This document shows, one piece after another, positions 1 to 21,688 of a stretch of DNA of 64,000 nt. This DNA is from Asterias rubens. Its lineage: Eukaryota > Echinodermata > Asteroidea > Forcipulatida > Asteriidae. Position 1 is the first letter of the stretch. The number at the start of each line of letters is the position of its first letter. A model generated the notes under the pieces. That model saw nothing but the letters and a program-made list of their open reading frames with translations, was not told where the DNA came from and did no database searches. The stretch is from NCBI RefSeq assembly GCF_902459465.1, contig NC_047071.1, positions 13,722,385 to 13,786,384 on the forward strand, read 5' to 3'. Both the position numbers and the translations under genes were made by a program.

Positions 1-99
1 CTAAACTATGAGACCATACATTGTATAGCGCCCTCTACTTTTCCTATTACAAGTGTTCTATATTAAAACACCTCGTATGAGGGTCGTTGTTTACCATAG

Positions 100-255
100 C
101 CATATTGGATAACTTTTTGCATGGCGCCCCCACTTTATCACTAATTTTTACAAAAAGGGATTCTCATTGAGGTAAATTCGATACTATATTATTTCATATC
201 GAATGAAAAAGTGCTGGCGTGATACAGAGACTTTTCCGCCATTTTGTAGGACTCT
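100..255. mobile_element. Palindromic MITE, GGCGCC-type (diverged copy)
   Basis: The two ends are imperfect inverted repeats (GGATAACTTTTTGCATGGCGCC against CTGGCG...ACTTTTCCGCC). The interior shares runs such as TTTTTACAAAAAGGGAT and GATACTATATTATTT with the better copy at 32113-32271. It lies in the PIAS intron after coding exon 2. There is no coding potential. Confidence 0.6.
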
Positions 256-329
256 TTTCTTTGTGTCTTCCAAATATATCACACATCATAAATAATAATG
301 TCATTGAATAATTGATCTTTTCAACTTAC

Positions 330-1942
330 TCAATCCTGTAGGTTTGACAAGCTCCCCTAGTACATCGTAAAACGGCAACAATTTCAACTTCACGTCGGGA
401 TGAAACGGCTGGGGCTGACACGATCCCCCTAAGAGTTCATGTGGGACATTCTGATGAATATTCATAGTCCCTGGGTAGGATGGAAGTGGAGGGTTACTTG
501 ATGAACTACTGTGGTGACTGGTGCCTGTGGTACTATTACTACATGTACTGCCCGACCCGGACCCTTCTGACATACCCGGCATGAATTGGGGTGGGTTGAT
601 CAGTCTTCTGGGGAACCTCCTGCGATACAACTCTCGGATTTTGATCTGGACGGAGGTGCTGCAGCCACTCTTAAGTAGAGTCAAGCCACGGGTTTGTAGT
701 TCGTGCTTGCGACCGCTCTTATTTCTTCCCGCATAGCCAAGGAGCACTTGGAGTTCTGAAACCCTAAAACTCATCACCATATGCTGCAACGGAAAGGAAA
801 TACTTTGATTAGCAATCAAACAATTCTTGAACTTTGTCACCAGTCTCATTTTTAAAGGAATGCTATAAACAATAATCGAGTACAGCTTTTTTAATTTAAT
901 AAACAATGTGTAGAAACCTTTTCTTTGTTGGTTCTCTGACTATAGTCACGAAAGATTAGTGTCTCCATTTGTTGAGGTGTGTAATTTTTTTTAAAAGACT
1001 TTGTTATTACTTGTAGCTGGAAATACACAAGTACATGAATCATGGTGAAAGAGACTAATCCCCAAAATGATTTCTTGGGGAAACAACAATTGACAATCAC
1101 TCAAATGAAAATAGGACAACATTATTTTCTAAGGTATAATAAAAAATGCTCCGCTTGCAGTTGCTGAATTGAAATTCACAGATCATTCATTCTGATTTGT
1201 GGCAGGCCTTGAAACAAACAAGGAATTTTGCGTTACCAAATGCTGTGATTGTAAATATTTTGCGTTTTTTTTTTACAATCTAAAATAAACAAAAAGGTCA
1301 GAGTTGGATGGATGGTTACACTTACACGGTAACCGCTACAAAATGCAAGAGTAGCTAGGCTAAGTAAAACAAGGTGTTAAGTTTTGGGTTACCCGACCGA
1401 CCCTAATCTTTTTATTCGGCTTAAGATGAAAAGGAAATTCAGCCGGACAAAGGGAAACAGAAATAATTTTTGAAAAGTTTCCCTGTCCTGCTGCCAGTGC
1501 CAAAATTTTTCGATTGTTATGAAAAAAATAGTATCTAATTTAGTAATACTGTATAAAACTAATTTCAAAATATTGTTTACTTTGTCTCTTCGTAAAAAAT
1601 TGTGAAAAAGAGGTGGCAGAATTAAAGAATACGGAAAGTTTTCCTTTCACTACACCCATTCATTGATGATTTTGAGCATGGAGGATTGAGCATGTTGTGA
1701 ATGCAATTAACTGCGTACACTGTCCCCCTATGCAGTATGCACTATGCAGTGTGTGTGTGTGTTTAGAAAATTGACGTTCTCACAACAGAAATCAGAAGAC
1801 ACATTCTTCGAGTCTGCTCTCAAAATTAAACAGATAATTTCTTGACAAAAATAAACCAGTAATAAATAGTATGACTGATACCACACACAGTTTAACATTT
1901 TAAGCTAAGTTTTATCACCTTTAAATCATCAAATTCCGCCAT
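330..1942 (-). CDS. PIAS: PIAS-family E3 SUMO-protein ligase, N-terminal exons (partial)
   Basis: PIAS proteins are nuclear SUMO E3 ligases that also modulate STAT and other transcription factors. Two coding exons are visible. Exon 1 (1942-1919) encodes MAEFDDLK, then a GTGATA donor. Exon 2 (783-330) follows a TTGCAG acceptor and ends at a GTAAGT donor in phase 1. Together they give 159 residues. Residues about 11-45 form the SAP DNA-binding domain with the PIAS signature VSELQVLLGYAGRNKSGRKH, including the LxxLL-type LQVLL. Next comes IKIRELYRRRFPR, a Ser/Gly-rich linker, and the start of the PINIT domain (HPDVKLKLLPFYDVL, from about residue 135). The SP-RING domain must lie beyond the left edge. 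The start ATG matches the family N-terminus (MADFEELK type) and has G at -3. It is divergent from KATNAL2, with 334 bp between the start codons. The vertebrate paralogue (PIAS1-4) cannot be assigned; an invertebrate pro-orthologue is likely. Confidence 0.94.
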
Positions 1943-2276
1943 ATCGGGGCGCTGTCGACGACATTTGTGTAGATTGAAGGTCCATTCACGGTTTTTTTCC
2001 TTCCGATGGAACCAACTGCGCTTGCGCAAGTGTTACCTCTTTCAATTAATTTGCAAATTAAAATATTATTTTCAATACACTTTATTGTAAATAATAATTA
2101 TTTTCTTCACAAACACTTAGAAATATTGCCTAAATGATTTTTAATTATTTTAATTGTTTGATTATTAAACTGTACAACAAGCAAGTCTTCTGCTTGACGC
2201 ACGAGCCGGAAAGGTCATGATAGTCAAAAGTCCAGGCAACGGGGACGCATATTTCGCGATTTTGTGAATTTTAATC
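1943..2276. promoter_or_regulatory. Shared divergent promoter of PIAS and KATNAL2
   Basis: This is the whole 334-bp gap between the PIAS and KATNAL2 start codons. It holds a near-perfect palindrome, TGCGCTTGCGCA (2017-2028), that fits the NRF1 consensus YGCGCAYGCGCR with one change. NRF1 is typical of housekeeping and bidirectional promoters. An ETS-like TTCCG lies at 2001. A GGCAAC half-site at 2235-2240 resembles half of an RFX X-box, which would suit a ciliary gene, but the other half is poor. No TATA box stands out. Transcription starts are not mapped. Confidence 0.7.
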
Positions 2277-12494
<10,218 letters not shown>

Positions 12495-13121
12495 AGTTAG
12501 GACGTTCGGGTTTTGATGAGTTTAAGTTGTGTGGAAGTTGAAGTTCATCTACAACGAGGGAGTTGGTTTTGTTCTTTACCCATACACCAATGTGTGTTAG
12601 CACTGTATACTCGGTACTTTCCCGAGTCCTGTGAAAAAATGTCACAGACATGTTACTCGGGTGGGATTCGAACCCATGACCCTTGGAATTCTAGAGTAGT
12701 TTCTAGAAATAGACGATGTAAGGTATGGAAAGAGTTTAAGATTGTTCAGATGATGCAGTCATAAAAATGGTTTACAAACGAAATGAAAGTTTTTGTGCAG
12801 ACGAAATGTAAAAATTTTATCAAATAATAATACTAATTAATAATTAGAGACTTATATTGCGCTATTTCCACAAAAATGTTCAACCGCAAGTATTAAAAAG
12901 ATTAGATAAAAAGTACTGGAAAATGACATACAGGGGAAACACATTTCATGGATACTATCAAATGTGAGTAAATATTCACAGTGTACTGTGTCATATGTTT
13001 TAATATGTCAAATAGTTGCACTCTAATGAAGGCAAATACAAAATGGTGACTGTGAGAAAAGATGTTAGTTTTGCATGGGGGGCTAAAGAATATGTTTTTT
13101 TACCCTTGCATCAATGTGTAA
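12495..13121. other. KATNAL2 3' flank, probable 3' UTR
   Basis: No coding signal. At 12655-12690 there is a tRNA-like B box in inverse orientation (GGGATTCGAACCC), the trace of a SINE; it yields the spurious peptide GGIRTHDP on the plus strand. At 12840-12895 there is a TTATATTGCGC tail motif. A candidate AATAAA lies at 13121-13126; it overlaps the start of the next repeat, so poly(A) usage is unproven. Confidence 0.5.
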
Positions 13122-13503
13122 TAAAGGCACACTATTGGTAATTACTCAAAATAAGTGTTAGCGTAAAACTTGTAACAATCAATGGAGAGCTGCTGATAGT
13201 ATTAAACATTGTGAGAAACGGCTCCCTCTGAAGTATTTTAGTTTTTGAGAAAGAAGTTATTTTCCACTAAAATATTTTAATTTGATTTCGCGACCTCAGA
13301 ATTAGATTTTCGGGTCCCGAAATCAAGCATCTGAAAGCACACAACTTCAGGTGACAGGGGTGTTTTTTCTTCCATTATTATCTCACAACTTCGATGACCA
13401 ATTGAGTTCAAATTTGCACAAGTTGGTTATTTTGTGCATATGTTGAGATACACCAAGTGAGTAGACTGGTCTTTGACAATTACCAAAGGTGTCCAGTGTC
13501 TTT
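13122..13503 (+). mobile_element. TTAA-type MITE family A, near full length
   Basis: Both ends are present (GGCACACTATTGGTAATTAC and ACCAAAGGTGTCCAGTGTC). The flanking TTAA is decayed on both sides. It lies between KATNAL2 and CATSPER2. Confidence 0.85.
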
Positions 13504-13695
13504 ATATTGAATACTTTCACAAGTTCTTGTGAAAAAAACCTAGATTATTGCTTTATACTATTATAGTGCCTTTTGAGACTAAACTCCACAATAACATTTT
13601 TGTATCAGTGCAAAAACTACTTTGTATATGTTTTGTTTTTAGTAGCCTTTACGCAACGCAATTTGTGTTTGTAAGCACCAAAGTTTTATCTTTCT

Positions 13696-13835
13696 TTAAA
13701 GGAACACGTTGCCTTGGATCGGTCGAGTTGGTCTTTGAAAAGCATTTGTATAACAACTGATGCATTTTATAACAAACGGTTATAAACGCTTTTTATAGAC
13801 CAACTCGTCTGATCCAAGGCAACGTGTTCCTTTAA
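13696..13835. mobile_element. TTAA-type palindromic MITE family B, short form (140 bp)
   Basis: Both ends read TTAAAGGAACACGTTGCCTT inward and the element is almost one hairpin. TTAA is retained at each end. The longer form, with a different centre, is at 34995-35376 and 56741-57090. Confidence 0.9.
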
Positions 13836-14577
13836 CTTCCTCAAATGTACACATAAAATGAACAGCACTGAAATACAAAGTTTTTGCACTGATCCTATGA
13901 AATTAAGATTTTGTTTTCCGTTTGCGGTAACACTATGTGTATATCAACTTGCTGGGTAGATTATAATAATATAATAATAGGACTTGTAATGCGCACATAT
14001 CCACCCTGCTGGGTGTTCAAGGCGCATATACATGTATACAAAAGATTGTGGTCTTTTGAAACCTTGTCTTGCTATATATTTGACTACCAAAGAGTTTTTC
14101 TGGAATTCATGAGACTTCTCTACTACCTGTGAGTAGATTTTGGGGAATTTGGAAATCTTCTCAGTTCTAAAATGAAATGAAGTTTGTTGTCTATTCAGCC
14201 AATTTTTGGTGGCTTTGGTTTATAACTCACCTGTGTGCAATGTCTTTCATTAAATGTCTACTTGATCTATTTTTGTATAGACAAACTGTAGAAAATATGT
14301 ACATTGATATTTCTTGTAATGTATGTACAGACTATATCTGCTTGATAAAATATTCATGTAAACAGTGAGCCTATTGTATAGAATTGTATCATACAAAAAA
14401 AAATGTAAAAGGCTTTTCGTGATGAAATTATTGCGTTTTTATCTTGCTCATTCCCGTTAACCAACCCAAATCTGTCAAACTCCAATGGCATGTTTTTGTT
14501 GGATTCTTTTTTGGAGAAAAGACTGCTTAGCCAAATTGATGATATTTTTTTGGGATTGAGCAAGACATATCACCATG

Positions 14578-14750
14578 GAGCAAGTTCAGTGAGCGACTAG
14601 ACTTGACCATAAACTGTAACGTAGCTCACGAATTGACCATATCAACCATGTCCCAGTGCATGGTTCGATAGAGGCAATCTCCCTGTGCTCTTTGGTTTCT
14701 GGTTAGTCTAGTCGGTCTAGTCAAGTCTAGTCGCTCACCCGAACTTGCTC
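14578..14750. mobile_element. 173-bp inverted-repeat MITE
   Basis: Terminal repeats GAGCAAGTTC...GAGCGACTAGACTTGAC and the inverse GTCAAGTCTAGTCGCTC...GAACTTGCTC flank a unique centre. It is the only copy recognised here. Confidence 0.8.
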
Positions 14751-15179
14751 ATCGATAGAATTAAATAATTTGGGAATTCTTGAACTTTGTGAGAGGATAT
14801 GATCCTATTGTATGAAATAATTTTGGGGTTAAAACTGCAACACTAAGTGGAATGACAAGATTAAAAAAGAAATGCCCATTTCCTTTAAATTTGCAACTTT
14901 TGAGTGCTTGGATTTCAGTGACTGTAATTATGTATTAATTTGGTCATTTTTGAGGCCTTCAAGAAAGATAATCTGCTAGGGTTTAAACGTCAGGTCACTA
15001 ACTATTTTATTTGATTTTAAACTAATGGACAGTACTCTTAATTAGGGCTTGAACTTGGGCGGAAAATCCACAAGACCACAGGGCTTGTTGCTCAAAATGT
15101 TTATCCGACCAGAATTGTTCTAACAAAGTGCAAGAACAGATTAACATGCATACTGTTTTTATTTGAAATAGCACTAAAA

Positions 15180-15350
15180 CTTGGTTCATACTTCCTGTGA
15201 GTGCAATACGAATGTTGATGTCACAGCTCTGTGTTCGGTGTGAATATTTCGCAGGAGTTGAACACGGCTCAACTCTTCCAAATTAGTCGTTGCAAGTTTG
15301 TGACGTCAAAATTGTTATCCTATGCGCATTCGCAGGAAGTATGAACTGGA
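15180..15350. mobile_element. MITE with GGTTCATACTTC / GAAGTATGAAC ends
   Basis: An inverted-repeat element with TGACGTCA-type words inside each arm. A better-preserved relative is at 49345-49519 (TTCTTACTTCTGCGA...TCGCAAGAAGTATGAA). Confidence 0.7.
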
Positions 15351-15841
15351 CTAATTAATTCATATCTATAAGAGAAAATTTATCTCAATTGTCTTTACGG
15401 GCATACATACATCATATTCAATAGAAGTGAAATGTGTTAATCAGACAACACTTAGTCAGTCAACATTTTAACATCACTTGTTTTTGTTTGAAATATTACA
15501 CAGTGTGGTTTTAATATTCAATTGAAAAACACAAGACTGCCAGACTTGTCCTGTCATGAATTTACAAGCCCGACACCAAAATCACTGGCCTTAAGCCTGT
15601 GGTCCAGTGTAAAATTTGAGACCTGTTAATGCATGTGTTTTGTATTGTGGTGTGAGTACACATAAATGCTAAATCCTAAAGTGGTTTTAATTGTATGCGC
15701 AATTGCTTCATGGAAATTAATAAAGAGATTTTTACTTTTTGAAACGACTAATTTAATTTTAAGATTTGTTGTGATTTTCTTTTTAATACTCCAATCCTGC
15801 TTGGCATGTTTACCAAAATGTGAGGGTTATTTAACATTAAC

Positions 15842-16226
15842 TTAAAGGCAGTGGACACTATTGGTAATTACTCAAAATAATTATCAGCATAAAACCTCAA
15901 CTGCTAAGAGTAATGGGGAGAGGTTGATAGTATAAAACATTGTGAGGAACGACTCCCTCTGAAGTGATGTAGCTTTCGAGAAAGAAGTAATTTTCCACGA
16001 ATTTGATTTTGAGACCTCAAGTTTAGAATTTGAGGTCCCGAAATCAAGCATCTGAAAGCACACAACTTCGTGTGACAAGGGTGTTTTTTTCTTTCATAGT
16101 TATCTCGCAACTCCGATGACCAATCAAGCTCAAATTTCACAGGTTTGTTATTTTATCCATATGTTGAGATACACCAATTGAGAAGACTGGTCTTTGACAG
16201 TTACCAATAGTGTCCATTATCTTTAA
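15842..16226 (+). mobile_element. TTAA-type MITE family A, full length (385 bp)
   Basis: One of the cleanest copies: TTAA at both ends, terminal repeats AAAGGCAGTGGACACTATTG and its near inverse, and an intact central palindrome around GAGACCTCAAGTTTAGAATT. It lies downstream of the CATSPER2 stop codon. Confidence 0.9.
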
Positions 16227-16840
16227 ACGGTTTGTTTTAACTCTTTTAGTGCCAAGGTCCGTACATGTACAATCTATTTTATTTATTGAAAGTGTCAAAA
16301 TCATAGTATGCACAATATGTTTTATGTACTCAAAAAGTGTCATCAATTGTACATGTTAATTGTATGACCCATATTATACACGTTAACTCGAGAGGGCAAT
16401 ATCACTCACGAAATACTATTTTGTTTGGTGAGAAAGAGTTTTGTATACACAACTTCAAAAAACCTCAACAAACTTGGCATTTAAGGTTCAAACAACACAC
16501 CCCCAAAACAGGCACTGAAATAGTTCCCAAGAAAAAATTACAAAATAAGAGAGACTCATTGTAATTTGTCTAAACTTTTCAAACCGCAAAGAAAACAAAA
16601 ATTTACAGTACATTTCAAGGGGCCAAGAATAAATAAAGTTGATTTTCACAATGCAAATTACGTCATTTTAATGAACTAACAAAACTGAAAATTTTTAAAG
16701 AAGTCAATATTAAAGAATTCCTTAAACCAATCTATTAATTAAATAGACAATATTTACACTTTATACAATGAAAGTCCGGTGTCCGTATGTCGCTTCTCCA
16801 CTCTGAATGGTTTGTTACAGTCACATCCACCAGCTAGGAG

Positions 16841-19800
16841 TCAAATATCTGCAATAACGCATGATCTTTAAACGACAAAATGGTTCAATGAAGGACATTA
16901 GCTTGATAAACAAAATGAAACACTTTATTATTATCTAGAGTATGCCACACCAGTCTGGATTTGGCCATGACATGAATCCCTACCGACTTTAAACAAAGAT
17001 TCATGTAATATAATTTAACAGTAGAAGTTACAGCTTCTTTAGTTGTCAAGTTTTTGAGAAATAAAGGGGAAATCACAGAGCGATGTTTTCAGGAGAGACG
17101 CGTAAGTCCGTTGTACATGCGTTGTCCGTTGTGTCATACAAAAAATACCCAAGCCCTACAGTCAGGGATAGTGAGATTTGAAGGAAATTGTTTCTAAAAA
17201 TGTTTTTGCTGCAATGTGAATTGTTATGGTCAGAAATGTTTTGGAGAAATTACCAAAGGTACCCGTCCCTTTTAGAAAGTTTTGAAAACAGAGAGTTTAT
17301 ACTTACATGAGAGATCCATAAGATCTTGTCTTTCTTGAAGATTCTCTTGGAGAGATTCCATCAACTGGAAGTATCTGAAGAGAGTGTCTCTAGGCCATAG
17401 AGTCTCCGATGGTGTCTTCAACAAGAGCTGCATGTTATCATGTACAAGCTTCTCCCAATCTGATGAAGAGTTAAAACAAGCTCAAGAACAGGGCTCAATT
17501 TCAAACAGGGCTCAATTCCATAGAGCTGCTTTAAAGGCAGTGGACACTATTGGTAATTACTCAAAATAATTATTAGCACAAAACCTTTCTAATGGTAACA
17601 AGTAATGGGGAGAGGTTGATAGTATAAAACATTGTGAGAAACGACTCCCTCTGAAGTAATGTAGTTTTCGAGAAAGAAGTAATTATGGACCGATCCGGCC
17701 TGTCAATCAAACTGTGCGCGTTCACCCATTTGACCAATCACAGCAATGATTGTGGTCGGACATTAATTTGGCATGCGCGGCAGAATCGTGCAGAATGTCA
17801 TTTGGAGTGCTCATACACGTGTCTTGCTCGAAATCAAGCATCGGAAAGCACACAACTTCGTGTGTTTTTTCCTTTCATTATTATCTCGCAACTTTGACAA
17901 CCGATTGACCTCAACTGTCCACAGGTTTGTTATTTTATGCATATGTTGAGATACACCAACTGAGTCTTTGACAATTACCAATAGTGACCAGTGTCTTTAA
18001 GCACAAAAAGTAGCTAAGCACAACAAAAATTATGCTTACCAGAATAGGGTTACCAGCCAAACTACCATGTCACATGTGCAATTTGTGACTGGTATCCTGC
18101 TCTTTTCTGCTTAGCAGACAATTGTTAAGCATAATTTTCATAGAGCTGCTTAAGAAAAGAAATTGCTTTAACACTTTTCTGCTAAGCACAACAAAGCAGA
18201 ACACCAGTTACATTCTGTACACATGTAAATGGTATTCTAGCTGGTGACCTTATTCTGGTAAGCGTAATTTTGTTGTGCTTGGCAACTTTTTATGCTTAAG
18301 CAGCTGTGTGAAATTTGCTTAGTAAATAATTAATGGGTTAAAAGTCGCAGCAATGGCAACTTTATGGTATTCTGGCTGGTTACCAATTTCTGCTTAGCAA
18401 GATTTGTTTGTGCTGAGCAATTTGTTGTGCTTACATGCCCTTTTTAAAGTTGGACTTAATTTTCATAGACCTGCGTCATCCAGCCGCCATCTTAGAGGTA
18501 AACCAACGATGAAACAATGGAAACGCAGTTTTTGTGCGCATGGGATTGGCCAATGAACAACCTCCTTCCCTCTAGACGAGGGCGCAATACTTAAACATTA
18601 CGCCATACGCATAAGGTCTATTGTGTCAATGAATATATTGGAATCAATTACTTACTGTCTGAAGATTGTTCATCTTCCACTTGAATATAACTTATCTGTC
18701 TTTTAAGTTCTTCAACAGTATCTTGGGATAGTTTTCCTTCATAATCACTGACAAATATTGTGAAATAAAAAATCTTCAGTAACTATAGACATAGTCTGAT
18801 ACTCAATTAAGTGCATAGATATTTATTTTGCATCAGGGATAAAGAATATTTGTTTTTACCGAGGCTTGTCCACATTTACTAATTTTGAGTGTAATTTGTT
18901 TTACACATTTTTTTTATTACAAACACTCATTACATAACTTGTTGCTCATTCCCTTTTCAGCAACCTAGAATTCGAGTTCTTGAAATCAAGCATCTGAAAG
19001 CACACAACTTCGTGTAACAAAGGGTGTTTTTTTCTTACATTATTATCTCGCAACTTCGACGACCAATTGAGCTCAAACTTTCACAGGTTTGTTATTTAAT
19101 GCATATGTTGAGATACACCAAGTGAGAAGACTGGTCTTTGACAATTACCAATAGTGTCCAGCGTCTTTAATAATTAGTAATTTGAATCTTGTTCTCACCT
19201 TGTCCATGCTTCTTTGGGTTGTCCTTTCTCTTTTGTTGCATCTGTCATACTAGGTAAAGAAAGTTTTGAGTATTAAATAAATCAGCATTTTCTAGTTATT
19301 CCAAACTAAAGACAAACTTACAAGAAGATGGATATGGGAGAAACAACAGGAACCAGCTGGGGAAAAATCATTCCAGATGCAGTTGTTTTCATTTCACTCT
19401 TTTTTATTTTTTATTTAATTGTTTCCACTTGTTTTCCCAAAAAGAAATGCCAGTTAAAGTTCCTCCATTTTACCTAAACGTTTAAAGATATGATCAGTTT
19501 CTTGTGAAGTTTCTTTAAAATGTTCCTCATCGTCCAATGTTTAGACACAGTTATAGCCATCAAACAACTACATCCTACATCTATCTTTGATAATTCTTGT
19601 CAAAGTCTTTTCAGCATCTCGGACAAGGTGAGAAGACAATGAAGAAATTTCAGTTTTGGGAGGAAAAACCCAGAGAATTATTCCAGGGAAAACCCACGCA
19701 GTCAGGTAGGGACTGTACTGATAAACCAAATCAACATAGTGCCCCTGGTAGGATTCGAACCGAGTTCCCTGAGGTGGAAGGCGAGGCAAGACAACCCATG

Positions 19801-21657
19801 CAGTCAGGTAGGAAATGAAAAACCAAATCAACATAGTGCCCCTGGTAGGATTCGAACCGAGTTCCCTGAGGTGGAAGGCGAGGCAAGACAACCCATGCAG
19901 TCAGGTAGGAAATGATAAACCAAATCAACATAGTGCCCCTGGTAGGATTCGAACTGAGTTCCCTGAGGTGGAAGGCGAGGCAAGACAACCCATGCAGTCA
20001 GGTAGGAAATGAAAAACCAAATCAACATAGTGCCCCTGGTAGGATTCGAACCGAGTTCCCTGAGGTGGAAGGCGAGGCAAGACAACCCATGCAGTCAGGT
20101 AGGAAATGAAAAACCAAATCAACATAGTGCCCCTGGTAGGATTCGAACTGAGTTCCCTGAGGTGGAAGGCGAGGCAAGACAACCCATGCAGTCAGGTAGG
20201 AAATGAAAAACCAAATCAACATAGTGCCCCTGGCAGTGTTGTAGGTCTCGAGACCGGTCTCGGTCTCGAGACCAGTTCTGCCGGTCTCGTGTCTCGGTCT
20301 CGGTCTCGCCACCCTGTGGTCTCGGTCTTGGTCTCGGTCTCGGACCCTTCCGGTCTCGAATATTTAGCTGGTCTCGCTTCGAGACCGCCTTTTCTTACCA
20401 TTAATGCAACACAGGAAATAATTTGTTAATAGTTTTTCATCGAGTCCGTTGAAATCATGTTGGGGTGCGAGCTATACACAGGACGTGTTCTTTCCTAACG
20501 ATTAGTATGTCACTGGAAACTCTACGAACCGTAATGGGAGAGATTGGGAACATCGTGTATTAACCAATAACTCATACCCAGTGCAACCTTATTAGGGTTC
20601 GATCAACTTGAGACAGAGTTTTCAGTGCTGTATACAATGTACTACACGTTAGGAAAGAACACGCTCTGTGTAAAATCACAAACATTGGATTACGGGAATC
20701 GCCGCTTGAAAAAAATTGCGTTTCTGAAAATAATAAACAAAACAATACTTTTAGATCACATTTTCTTCAAATACAACAAGATCCCTGAGCCAGTGAACGG
20801 AGAAAAAAATCGCGGCCGATGTATGATGGAAACCAGACCAATGTTATGCATGTGTTTTAGAAGCCGCCCGCGTGCCTTCGGTATTTTTTATTTTAATTTG
20901 TTTTCGCCCATCAATTTCGTGAGCTCGAAATTCTGTAATCCCGGTCATTTTTTCCCCGATCCTCGCTCATTTTTTGTAGCTTACAAATCCGTAATCCAAG
21001 TTATTAAAAAAAAATGGCCTAAACACAATTCCAGCATCCTCTGCACCGGTGGAAAGAGTTTTCAGTAGGGGTGGCACTATCATGCGCCCGCATCGTGCTA
21101 GACTGTCAGCAGAAATGTTGGGCATGCTGATGTTTTTAAAGTGCAATGAAAAAGTTCTTTAAATTATGCCACAGATAATCAAGGCATTTTTTTTCTTTTT
21201 AAGATGTACATTTTTCAACTGACATAATGTACATTTATAATATTTGTTTCACCCAAATAAAGACTTAATTGAAGAATTTTCCCATCGAAAAAATTACATA
21301 AATTGCTTTTTCATATTTGTGCTGGGGTGGGGGGTCGGGTCATTCATACAAGTTGATGAGGATCCTAAAATAACGTTACATTCTAAGTGCACATGATTGA
21401 TGTCTGGACCTAGTTGACAAGATTGAGACTGATTTAGTTTTTCTTTTCGATATGAAAGGGAGTCTTGAATACATCCTTTGAAGTAGCTTGGAGTTTACAA
21501 TTGTTTCACATGTTTATTTGAGGATGAATTGTGTACACAATCACCCATACAGTTTAACAACTTTGCTTGACTTTTTTATTGTGTCTATTTTCATTAAGGT
21601 CTCGGTCTCGGTCTCGGTCTCGGACTTTTATGGTCTCGGTCTTGGTCTCAACCTTCT

Positions 21658-21688
<31 letters not shown>

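Noticed and set aside
521..736. 71-residue plus-strand open frame
   Set aside because: Shadow of the PIAS SAP-domain exon on the other strand.
19741..20233. CRISPR-like regular repeats
   Set aside because: The units adjoin with no unique spacers, each is 97 bp, and the host is an animal. It is a tandem array from a SINE.
19568..20429. A ladder of 65-107-residue open frames on both strands with repeated peptides (GFEPSSLRWKARQ, RELGSNPTRG)
   Set aside because: They are readings of the 97-bp tandem array and its B box in several frames. Peptides like GFEPxxL come from inverse tRNA-like sequence and are not proteins.
20625..21068. 147-residue open frame inside the hAT element
   Set aside because: It is not in the frame of the recognisable hATC relic and has no motif of its own except overlap with decayed transposase sequence.
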